DNA of 45,131 nucleotides from CAIXQW01 sp046049675 (GTDB lineage Bacteria; Bacteroidota; Bacteroidia; Chitinophagales; Chitinophagaceae): NCBI GenBank assembly GCA_046049675.1, contig JBJORA010000044.1:1-45131 (forward strand), read 5' to 3'. Each line of letters begins with the position of its first letter. Within the stretch, counting starts at the first letter, position 1. Below are positions 33,983 to 41,331 of this stretch, in pieces. Position numbers and translations under genes: made by a program. Below the pieces are notes generated by a model, which was not told where the DNA came from, did not search any database, and worked only from the letters and a program-made list of their open reading frames with translations.

Positions 33983-34759
33983 ATGTTGCGCATAGCAGGC
34001 ATACAACAAAATCTTATTTGGCAAGATGCACAGGCAAACAGAACTGCCTTTACAGAAAGTATAACCGCAGCTGCAAAAAATGCGCAAGTAGTGATTCTGC
34101 CAGAAATGTTTAGCACAGGCTTTAGCATGCAAGCAGCAAGGCTTGCAGAAAAGATGGATGGTTCTACAATGCAATGGCTGCTAGACCTTGCCGTTACACT
34201 ACGTATTATTATCGGCGGCAGTCTTATCATTGAAGAAGATGGCAAATTCTACAATCGTTTTGTGTGGGTACAACCGAATGGCGAGGTGCATTGCTATAAC
34301 AAACGACACTTGTTTAGTTACGCCCAAGAACAGTTGCATTATACTGCCGGCGATACGCGCACGATTGTATCTGTAAACGGTGTTCGCATTGCACTGTTTG
34401 TATGCTACGACTTACGTTTCCCTGCATGGTGCAGGCAGCAACACAATGCCTTATATGATATGGCTATTTTTGTCGCCAATTGGCCGCAGGTAAGAATTGA
34501 AGCTTGGCAAGCTTTACTAAAAGCGCGTGCTATTGAAAATCAAGCGTACGTCATTGGCATAAATCGGGTTGGTACCGATGGCAGCGATTTGCAATATAAT
34601 GGCGCAAGTATGATTATCGACTATAGTGGTAAAATATTAGAAGAAGCTTTTGATACTGATGCAATTCTCAATTGCAGTATCGATAAAGAAGCTCTAATTG
34701 CGTACCGTGAAAAATTTAGATTTCTTGATGATGCTGATAGCTTTAGTATTACAAACTAG
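33983..34759 (+). CDS. Nitrilase-superfamily omega-amidase (YafV/Nit2-like)
   Basis: 258 residues with the full Glu-Lys-Cys triad: E41 (LPEMFSTGF), K107 (YNKRHLF) and C141 (FVCYDLRFP). The wording of the motifs fits omega-amidases, which hydrolyse alpha-ketoglutaramate or alpha-ketosuccinamate left by transamination and methionine salvage. The cytoplasmic enzyme is normally a dimer. Its stop codon TAG lies within a CTAG that also supplies the stop of the convergent rsmG gene. Confidence 0.88.
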   Translation: MLRIAGIQQNLIWQDAQANRTAFTESITAAAKNAQVVILPEMFSTGFSMQAARLAEKMDGSTMQWLLDLAVTLRIIIGGSLIIEEDGKFYNRFVWVQPNGEVHCYNKRHLFSYAQEQLHYTAGDTRTIVSVNGVRIALFVCYDLRFPAWCRQQHNALYDMAIFVANWPQVRIEAWQALLKARAIENQAYVIGINRVGTDGSDLQYNGASMIIDYSGKILEEAFDTDAILNCSIDKEALIAYREKFRFLDDADSFSITN

Positions 34760-35382
34760 CGTTTTACAAATAGCATCGCTTTCGTTTCAAAAAATTCTTC
34801 GTCAAAAATATCGCGCAATTGCCACACATTAGGTCTTGCGCCACTCTGTTGAATTTCCAAGGCAAGATCGCCACCTTTGAGGCAAATTAAACCATTGGCT
34901 TCTTCATTCACACTTGTTTTCTTTACCAACGGCGTTGTCCATTTAAGCAAATCGCCAAGTGGCGCTACTGCCCTACTTACTGCATAATCGAAACTCAGCT
35001 TAGCTTTCAAATCCTCTGCGCGTCCCCAATGTGTAGTAATGCTTTTAATACCAGCACCTGCTGCTACACCTTCTACAACCTTAAGTTTTTTTGCTATACT
35101 ATCACACAGTACAAATTCTACTTCTGGGAAAAATATTGCTAGTGGAACGCCAGGAAAACCGCCACCGCAACCAACATCAATAATACGTGTACCTGGCACA
35201 AAATCAAATACCGCTGCGATTGCCAAGCTATGTAAAACATGCTTGAGGTATAAACTGTCAATATCCTTTCTGCTTACTACATTAATCTTTTCATTCCACT
35301 CGGTGTAAAGTGCCTGTAAGCTTTCTAGCTGCTGCAACTGCTGTGGTGTAAAGTCGCCAAAATACTTGAGTACTACTTCCAT
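34756..35382 (-). CDS. rsmG: 16S rRNA (guanine527-N7)-methyltransferase
   Basis: 208 residues. RsmG methylates N7 of G527 in the 530 loop of 16S rRNA using SAM; its loss gives low-level streptomycin resistance in several bacteria. SAM-binding motif RIIDVGCGGGFPGVPLAIFFP (about 67-87) and the later SRAVAPLGDLLKWTTP match the family. Its start overlaps the end of the GT2 gene by ten bases, so the two are translated from one message. Confidence 0.94.
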   Translation of the reverse strand: MEVVLKYFGDFTPQQLQQLESLQALYTEWNEKINVVSRKDIDSLYLKHVLHSLAIAAVFDFVPGTRIIDVGCGGGFPGVPLAIFFPEVEFVLCDSIAKKLKVVEGVAAGAGIKSITTHWGRAEDLKAKLSFDYAVSRAVAPLGDLLKWTTPLVKKTSVNEEANGLICLKGGDLALEIQQSGARPNVWQLRDIFDEEFFETKAMLFVKR

Positions 35383-36512
35383 AAATCGGGGCTTCTAAAA
35401 AGTTGTGGTAAAAGACGAATATTGTAATACAGCGTCAGAAAATCAAATAGGGGTATTGAAGCCATAAGATCTTTTTCGTTGAGCTTAGCAGCACAAATAC
35501 TTACAACTATCCAATGCAATAAGATGCGCGCAACAAACATGCCAAGTGTAATTGGCCATAAAAAGCTACAGAAAAGTGCTGGTATAAATAGCAGCCAAAA
35601 CATAGAATGTGAGAAGCTATACAACCCAAGCAAAAAGCGATGTTCCGTTTTGTACATACGCGCTGTGCTTACATGTCTGCTTTTTTGGTACCACCATGCA
35701 TCATAATTTGTTTTGGGCATGCTCGTCGTAAATGCATCTTTGTCTATACAAATTCGTGTATTACTTGAATTCGCAATTTCGTTGATAAACAAATCGTCGT
35801 CGCCGCTAATCAACTGACTATGACTTCCAAAACCTTTATTGGCCAAAAAATTAGAACGCTTGTAGCTCAAATTTCTACCAACACCCATGTACGGTTTGCC
35901 CGCCAATGCGTAACTAAAGTATTGAATGGCTGTATGCAAAGTTTCCCAACGTATCCATTTATTGAGAAATCCTTCTACGCGTGTAAAACCGCTATAGCCA
36001 AGTACAACATGCGTACTAGCATTATCGTATCTAGCGGCCATAATTTTAAGCCATTGATCGCTTGCCGGCGTACAATCGGCATCAGTAAGCAGTAAGTGTT
36101 CGTATTTTGCTTCTTTGATACCCATACTTAATGGGAACTTCTTTCCCTTAATGCCTTTAGCTTCTTGACGCAACTGTAAAATTCTCACGTGCTTAGGGTA
36201 TTTCTCGCGCAGTTCGTTGTAAAAGAATGCACTACCATCTTCGCTATTGTCGTCTACAATTAGCACCTCAAAATTGTGGCTACCATCTACACTAAAATAA
36301 TCTTGGGTTATCCATGCTTCGGCGCGTTGTTTCAGATTGTCTTCTTCATTTTTTGCACAGATAATGAGGCTCACAGGCGGAAGTGATTCGTTTTCAGCAG
36401 GCTTTTGCTTGTAAATAGCTAAGCGCAAAAAGAACCACAATACATAAAATATCTGTATCAACGCAAAAGCTGCGAACACCAAAGCCAATAACGCTGGAAC
36501 GTCAATCCCCAT
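35373..36512 (-). CDS. Membrane glycosyltransferase family 2
   Basis: 379 residues. An N-terminal membrane segment (about 8-32) is followed by a cytoplasmic GT-A domain: LIICAKNEEDNL, VDDNSEDGS, the metal-binding TDADC and the acceptor-base region SGDDDLFINE. QKSRH stands where processive GT2 enzymes have QxxRW. Two or three membrane segments follow from residue 290. This resembles enzymes that make cell-surface polysaccharide or glycolipid; the sugar is unknown. A -7 element lies four bases before the ATG. Confidence 0.88.
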   Translation of the reverse strand: MGIDVPALLALVFAAFALIQIFYVLWFFLRLAIYKQKPAENESLPPVSLIICAKNEEDNLKQRAEAWITQDYFSVDGSHNFEVLIVDDNSEDGSAFFYNELREKYPKHVRILQLRQEAKGIKGKKFPLSMGIKEAKYEHLLLTDADCTPASDQWLKIMAARYDNASTHVVLGYSGFTRVEGFLNKWIRWETLHTAIQYFSYALAGKPYMGVGRNLSYKRSNFLANKGFGSHSQLISGDDDLFINEIANSSNTRICIDKDAFTTSMPKTNYDAWWYQKSRHVSTARMYKTEHRFLLGLYSFSHSMFWLLFIPALFCSFLWPITLGMFVARILLHWIVVSICAAKLNEKDLMASIPLFDFLTLYYNIRLLPQLFRSPDLWK

Positions 36513-36516
36513 AGGG

Positions 36517-36524
36517 CAAAGATA
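36517..36524 (-). promoter_or_regulatory. TAnnTTTG -7 element (TATCTTTG) of the GT2-rsmG operon
   Basis: Exact consensus match four bases upstream of the ATG at 36512, again a near-leaderless arrangement. Confidence 0.65.
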
Positions 36525-36711
36525 AAATTTAGAGAGCGGGGCTGTGTGCTTGTGTATAAAAATGCAGTATGATTTATTGCTATCGGTAAAAGCCAGTTCA
36601 TATGCTTAACAAACTCAAATCCTGTAATAAGCTCCAGTCCAAAAGACGAAAAATCGTCGCATGCAGTTGTCAATGCAATCAAAAAATGGCGAAAATTGTT
36701 TGCAATGGCTA

Positions 36712-36719
36712 TACCTTTG
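36712..36719 (+). promoter_or_regulatory. TAnnTTTG -7 element (TACCTTTG) of tgt-lptG
   Basis: Exact consensus match ten bases upstream of the tgt ATG at 36730. Confidence 0.65.
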
Positions 36720-36729
36720 AAGCCAGGCA

Positions 36730-37860
36730 ATGAAGTTTACACTACAAGCAAGCGATAGCAATAGCAGTGCACGTGCAGGCAAAATAGAAACTGACCATGG
36801 CGAAATTTTAACGCCCATATTTATGCCTGTGGGCACAGTTGGTACAGTAAAAGCTGTTTACCAAGAGCAGCTCATGAACGACATCAAAGCGCAGATTATT
36901 CTTGGCAATACCTACCATCTGTACTTACGGCCTGGCTTAGACATTTTGCGACAAGCAGGCGGACTACATAAATTTAATGGCTGGAGCAAGCCAATCCTGA
37001 CCGATAGCGGTGGCTACCAAGTATTTTCTTTAAGTGGCACGCGCAAAATAAAAGAAGAAGGCGTTGAATTTCGCAGTCATATCAACGGTAGCAAGCATCT
37101 CTTTACGCCAGAAAACGTTATGGATACGCAACGTGTGATTGGTGCAGATTTCATTATGGCCTTTGACGAGTGTACACCTTATCCTTGCGACTATAAATAT
37201 GCGCGTGAAAGCATGGAACTGACCCATCGTTGGCTTAGCCGCTGCTGGGAACACTTCAATAATACACAGCCTTTGTATGGCTACGAGCAAACGCTAATGC
37301 CTATCGTGCAAGGTAGCACCTACAAAGATCTTCGTACACAAAGCGCAGAATATATTGCCAATATTGGGGCTGCGGCCAATGCCATTGGTGGCTTAAGCGT
37401 GGGCGAACCCGACGATGAAATGTATGCCATGTGCGAGCATGTGTGCAGTATACTGCCTACGGATAAGCCACGCTATTTGATGGGTGTAGGAACGCCTGTG
37501 AATATCCTAGAGAATATTGCGCTTGGTGTAGATATGTTTGATTGTGTAATGCCAACACGCAATGGTAGAAACGGCATGCTATTTACCACACAAGGCATTA
37601 TCAATATTAAAAACAAAAAATGGGAAAACGACTTTAGCCCAATCGACGAAGGCCTTGATTGCTTTGTGAGCAAAAACTATACGAAGGCTTATGTGCGTCA
37701 CTTATTTCAAGCTAACGAAATTTTAGGACTACAAATAGCAAGTGTACAGAATCTTTCGTTTTACTTGCACCTTGTAACGCAAGCACGCGAGCATATTTTG
37801 GCTGGCGATTTTGCTAGCTGGAAAGCCAGCATGGTAAAGCAAGTTGGTACAAGATTGTAA
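36730..37860 (+). CDS. tgt: tRNA-guanine transglycosylase
   Basis: 376 residues. Exchanges guanine-34 in tRNAs with GUN anticodons for the queuosine precursor preQ1. The TIM-barrel catalytic parts are intact: D92 in TDSGGYQVFSLS, FDECTPYP, GGLSVGEP and the nucleophile D271 in MFDCVMPTRNGR. The structural zinc site is mostly lost: positions equivalent to the Cys-x-Cys-x2-Cys plus His are L309, C311, S314 and Q340. Its TAA overlaps the ATG of lptG by one base (TAATG), giving translational coupling. Confidence 0.95.
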   Translation: MKFTLQASDSNSSARAGKIETDHGEILTPIFMPVGTVGTVKAVYQEQLMNDIKAQIILGNTYHLYLRPGLDILRQAGGLHKFNGWSKPILTDSGGYQVFSLSGTRKIKEEGVEFRSHINGSKHLFTPENVMDTQRVIGADFIMAFDECTPYPCDYKYARESMELTHRWLSRCWEHFNNTQPLYGYEQTLMPIVQGSTYKDLRTQSAEYIANIGAAANAIGGLSVGEPDDEMYAMCEHVCSILPTDKPRYLMGVGTPVNILENIALGVDMFDCVMPTRNGRNGMLFTTQGIINIKNKKWENDFSPIDEGLDCFVSKNYTKAYVRHLFQANEILGLQIASVQNLSFYLHLVTQAREHILAGDFASWKASMVKQVGTRL

Positions 37861-38933
37861 TGAAAATCTTAGACAAGTACATATTAAAGCAATTTGTAGG
37901 CACCTTTATTTTCTGTGTGTTTATACTTAGCATTATTGCTATAGTTATCGACTTTACCGAAAAGGTAGACTCTTTTATGGGCGGAAAGGCCCCGGGCAGC
38001 GCTATCTTAAAGTACTATCTCGCATTTGTACCCTATATCAATGCATTGCTCTTTCCGCTATTTGTGTTTGTTGCTGTAATTTTCTTTACAAGCCGCCTTA
38101 CTAATCGCAGCGAAGTTATTGCAATGCTCAACGGTGGTATGAGCTACAATCGCTTTCTACTGCCATATTTGATTGGCGGTATTTTTTTTAGTGGTGTAAT
38201 TTTGTACGGTAATCATAGCCTCATACCTAAGGCAAATAGGTTGCGCCTCAACTTCGAGAATAAATATATCAATTACAACAGCGTAAAGAGTGGCAACGAT
38301 ATGCATTTTCGTATTAGCCCTACAGAGTTTATTTACTTAAAAAGCTATAATGTGCTTGGCAAAACTGGCTATAATTTTAGCTATGAGCGCATTGTGGATT
38401 TGCAATTGCGTGAAAAAATTTGGGCCAACGAAATTCAGTTTGATTCTGTAAAGAAAAGCTGGCGATTAATCAACGTAAAAATTAGATCCTTAGATAGTAA
38501 TCGTGAAAGCTTGACGCAATATCCTAAACTTGAACGCAGCTTCAATTTTGTGCACAGCGATCTTATCGAAGAGCACGAAGTGAAGCAAGCCATGACCACT
38601 AGCGAACTCAATGCCTTTATTGACAAAGAAAAGCGAAAAGGCAATCCTGCGCTAAGTGCTTTTGAAGTAGAAAAACATCGAAGAACCGCTGCACCTGGAA
38701 GCGTAATTGTGCTTACCCTAATTGGTGCCATTATGAGCAGCAGAAAAGTACGTGGCGGCAGTGGCATACACTTGGCACTTGGCTTGCTGATAGGTGCCGC
38801 ATATATTGTGTTTATGCAGTTTAGCGTCACCTTTAGCATTAAGGGCGATTTGCCGCCAATGCTGGCGGTATGGATACCCAATTTCATTTTTGCGGCTTTG
38901 GCCTTTGTGATTTACAAGCGCTACAATTCGTAG
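37860..38933 (+). CDS. lptG: LptF/LptG family permease
   Basis: 357 residues. Inner-membrane component of the LptB2FG transporter that extracts lipopolysaccharide and passes it to the periplasmic bridge. Membrane segments lie at about 10-38, 55-85 and 97-117 and, after a periplasmic beta-jellyroll region (about 130-255), at 275-350. KILDKYILKQFVGTF is the typical family start. LptG is chosen over LptF on the basis of the C-terminal length and tgt linkage common in Bacteroidota, so the letter is not certain. Coupled to tgt. Confidence 0.85.
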   Translation: MKILDKYILKQFVGTFIFCVFILSIIAIVIDFTEKVDSFMGGKAPGSAILKYYLAFVPYINALLFPLFVFVAVIFFTSRLTNRSEVIAMLNGGMSYNRFLLPYLIGGIFFSGVILYGNHSLIPKANRLRLNFENKYINYNSVKSGNDMHFRISPTEFIYLKSYNVLGKTGYNFSYERIVDLQLREKIWANEIQFDSVKKSWRLINVKIRSLDSNRESLTQYPKLERSFNFVHSDLIEEHEVKQAMTTSELNAFIDKEKRKGNPALSAFEVEKHRRTAAPGSVIVLTLIGAIMSSRKVRGGSGIHLALGLLIGAAYIVFMQFSVTFSIKGDLPPMLAVWIPNFIFAALAFVIYKRYNS

Positions 38934-39060
38934 CCATTGCGTGTTATGCAAGTATTACCAAATTGCCATAAACAGCCCTATTTCACTAGGTAAACGTCAA
39001 TAGCATATAAGGTGTAATAATTGTCAGCAAAAGCTTCATATGGCTATGCAGGCAGTTGCA

Positions 39061-39068
39061 TATATTTG
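39061..39068 (+). promoter_or_regulatory. TAnnTTTG -7 element (TATATTTG) of the citrate synthase gene
   Basis: Exact consensus match 45 bp upstream of the ATG at 39114. Confidence 0.55.
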
Positions 39069-39113
39069 TAGCATAGCGCAATTGAGTAATCCTTTTTCAG
39101 AAAAGCGGCAGAT

Positions 39114-40433
39114 ATGGATACATTAAAAGAAAGATTTAGTGCAGTAGCACAAGCAAGTAACGAAGAAATTAAAGCCATTATTAAAGAACATGGCGATAAA
39201 AAGGTTGGCGAAATTACCTTGGCTCAGATTTACCAAGGCATGCGCGGCATCTTAGGTTTAGTAACAGAAACTTCTTTGCTGGATAGCAATGAGGGTATAC
39301 GCTTTAGAGGCTATAGTTTACCAGAGTTGATTGAAAAATTGCCGAAGGTAGATGGCGGTAAGCAACCTTTGCCAGAAGGCTTATTTCACTTGATGTTACT
39401 GGGCGAACTACCTACAAAAGAGGATGTAGATTTTCTAAGCAGTAGTTTTGCACGCCGCAGCCACGTACCTAATTATGTATTTGACGCGATAGAAGCATTA
39501 CCAATTCATACGCATCCAATGACGCAGTTTAGCGTAGCTATTATGGCTTTGCAAACTGAAAGCATCTTTGCCAAGCGCTATCGCGAGGGTATGAGTAAAA
39601 AAGAATATTGGGATGTTACCTACGAAGACAGCCTTAACCTAATTGCTCGTTTACCGCGTATCGCTGCATATATCTATCGTCGTATTTACAAAGGTGGCGA
39701 TCATATTCAACCAAATGGTTTGCTTGACTGGAGCGGTAATCTAGCGCATATGCTAGGTTTTGAAGACGAGGGCTTCAGAGAGTTGATGCGTTTATACCTT
39801 ACAATCCACGCCGATCACGAAGGTGGCAATGTAAGTGCACATGCAACACACTTGGTGGGCACTGCGCTTAGTGATCCATATTTAAGCTTCGCTGCCGGTA
39901 TGAACGGCCTTGCTGGCCCTTTGCATGGCCTTGCTAATCAAGAAGTAATTCGTTGGATAGAAGAGATGTACGAAGATCTTCAAACGAAGCAACCAACTAA
40001 AGATCAAATTAGCGATTACGTTAAGCGCACTTTGTCTGAAGGCAAAGTAGTCCCTGGCTATGGTCACGCAGTATTGCGCAAAACTGATCCACGCTTTACA
40101 GCACAGCAAGAATTTGCAAAAGAATATTGCGCAGATGATACAATGGTGCAAACAGTTTGGCGTGTGTACGAAGTTGTACCGCCAATCTTAGAAAGCCTTG
40201 GTAAAATCAAAAACCCTTGGCCAAATGTAGATGCTCACAGCGGCGCCCTGCTAAAGTATTATGGTTTAGTAGAAGAAGATTTCTACACAGTATTGTTTGG
40301 CGTTAGCCGCGCATTGGGTGTACTAGCTAGTTTGTGTTGGGATCGTGCACTAGGCATGCCTATTGAGCGTCCTAAGAGCACAAGTACTGCGCAAATCAAA
40401 AAGTGGTTAGCTGGCGAAGACGATAACCTTTAG
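39114..40433 (+). CDS. gltA: Citrate synthase, mitochondrial-like type
   Basis: 439 residues. Condenses acetyl-CoA and oxaloacetate as the first TCA-cycle step. All three catalytic residues are seen: H271 (LAGPLHGLANQEV), H318 (GYGHAVLRKTDPRF) and D373 (NVDAHSGALLKYYG). These motifs, and GLVTETSLLDSNEGIRFRGYS, match the animal and yeast mitochondrial enzyme much more closely than the hexameric E. coli GltA, which has a zinc-like N-terminal domain absent here. This suggests a dimer insensitive to NADH. The gene has its own promoter and a strong terminator. Confidence 0.95.
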   Translation: MDTLKERFSAVAQASNEEIKAIIKEHGDKKVGEITLAQIYQGMRGILGLVTETSLLDSNEGIRFRGYSLPELIEKLPKVDGGKQPLPEGLFHLMLLGELPTKEDVDFLSSSFARRSHVPNYVFDAIEALPIHTHPMTQFSVAIMALQTESIFAKRYREGMSKKEYWDVTYEDSLNLIARLPRIAAYIYRRIYKGGDHIQPNGLLDWSGNLAHMLGFEDEGFRELMRLYLTIHADHEGGNVSAHATHLVGTALSDPYLSFAAGMNGLAGPLHGLANQEVIRWIEEMYEDLQTKQPTKDQISDYVKRTLSEGKVVPGYGHAVLRKTDPRFTAQQEFAKEYCADDTMVQTVWRVYEVVPPILESLGKIKNPWPNVDAHSGALLKYYGLVEEDFYTVLFGVSRALGVLASLCWDRALGMPIERPKSTSTAQIKKWLAGEDDNL

Positions 40434-40458
40434 AAAGAAAATAAATACAACAATTTGA

Positions 40459-40491
40459 ATACGGCGGCATTATTTGTTGCCGTATTTTTTT
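40459..40491 (+). terminator. Rho-independent terminator of the citrate synthase gene
   Basis: ATACGGC pairs with GCCGTAT around a 13-base loop and runs straight into seven T. Confidence 0.88.
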
Positions 40492-40517
40492 GTGCAAGTA
40501 AACGAGTTAAACGATAA

Positions 40518-41072
40518 TCAATAAGCTTTAGCCAATTCAAAGTAAAGCAGCGTCTCTGCAAATTCCTTGCTTTCGTACAAACCTTTCTGCAAAAACCCTA
40601 ACTTACTGAGCAGCTTTTGGCAGGCTGTATTTGTGTCGTCAGTAATGGCTGCGAGCTTATTCATGTCTAGGCGATTAAAAGCTAATTCAATAATTGCTTT
40701 GCTTGCTTCTGCAGCAAAACCTTTGCCTTCGTATTCAGGTAACAGAGCAAAGCCTAAATCTGCAATTGCTAAATCTGCACGCTTAAATAGACCATTCATG
40801 CCAATAGCTTTGCCAGTTGCTATTTCCTCTACCAGTACCATGCAAAAACCATTGATGGCTAAACTTGTGTATGCACTCCGTTGCAAGTAGGCTATGGCAT
40901 CTTCTGTTGTGCTAACCTTTCTGTCGCCAATAAACTGTAGCCATGTGGGACTGTTTACTAATTGTACAACAAAGGCGGCGTCACTATCAGTAAAGTAGCG
41001 CAAGCATAGTCTTTGTGTATATAGATTTTCCTTTAGCAAGTTGCTTTGATTTTGCGAGATAACACTTAACAA
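40518..41072 (-). CDS. GNAT family N-acetyltransferase (RimJ/RimL-like)
   Basis: 184 residues with the GNAT fold of the RimJ/RimL sub-branch: LYTQRLCLRYFTDSD start, and the acetyl-CoA loop ADLGFALLPEYEGKGFAAEASKAIIELAF, where the Q/R-x-x-G-x-G/A motif reads EYEGKGFA. The acceptor may be a protein N-terminus or an amino-group metabolite. No ATG exists in frame before the conserved core. The likely start is TTG at 41072, immediately preceded by an in-frame four-codon ATG frame ending in TAA (41087-41073). The promoter element at 41091-41098 is just upstream. Confidence 0.8.
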   Translation of the reverse strand: MLSVISQNQSNLLKENLYTQRLCLRYFTDSDAAFVVQLVNSPTWLQFIGDRKVSTTEDAIAYLQRSAYTSLAINGFCMVLVEEIATGKAIGMNGLFKRADLAIADLGFALLPEYEGKGFAAEASKAIIELAFNRLDMNKLAAITDDTNTACQKLLSKLGFLQKGLYESKEFAETLLYFELAKAY

Positions 41073-41090
41073 TTACTGCAAATGCATTTA

Positions 41091-41098
41091 CAAAGATA
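41091..41098 (-). promoter_or_regulatory. TAnnTTTG -7 element (TATCTTTG) of the acetyltransferase gene
   Basis: Exact consensus match 18 bp upstream of the TTG start and three bases before the mini frame that begins at 41087. Confidence 0.6.
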
Positions 41099-41180
41099 TG
41101 GGTATGCAAGGCTCTGACACGCAACACTGTATAGAGTGCATCTATTGCATTTGCAGGCACGCGATAATCTATAGTACTAC

Positions 41181-41215
41181 TAAAAACAGAAACGCCCTTC
41201 AATAAAAGAAGGGCG
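41181..41215 (-). terminator. Rho-independent terminator of the T9SS type B protein gene
   Basis: On the minus strand CGCCCTTC (41208-41215) pairs perfectly with GAAGGGCG (41193-41200) around seven bases, followed by TTTCTGTTTTTA. It lies about 117 bp past the stop at 41332. Confidence 0.75.
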
Positions 41216-41331
41216 AATCGTCTTAGTCGACGGGTATCTCAAAGTATGTATAAAGCATTCAACCGAACGCTTTGCGTTAGTAAAACATCAAATTAAAATT
41301 TTCTGGAAGTATATATGGTGCGAAATATAAA

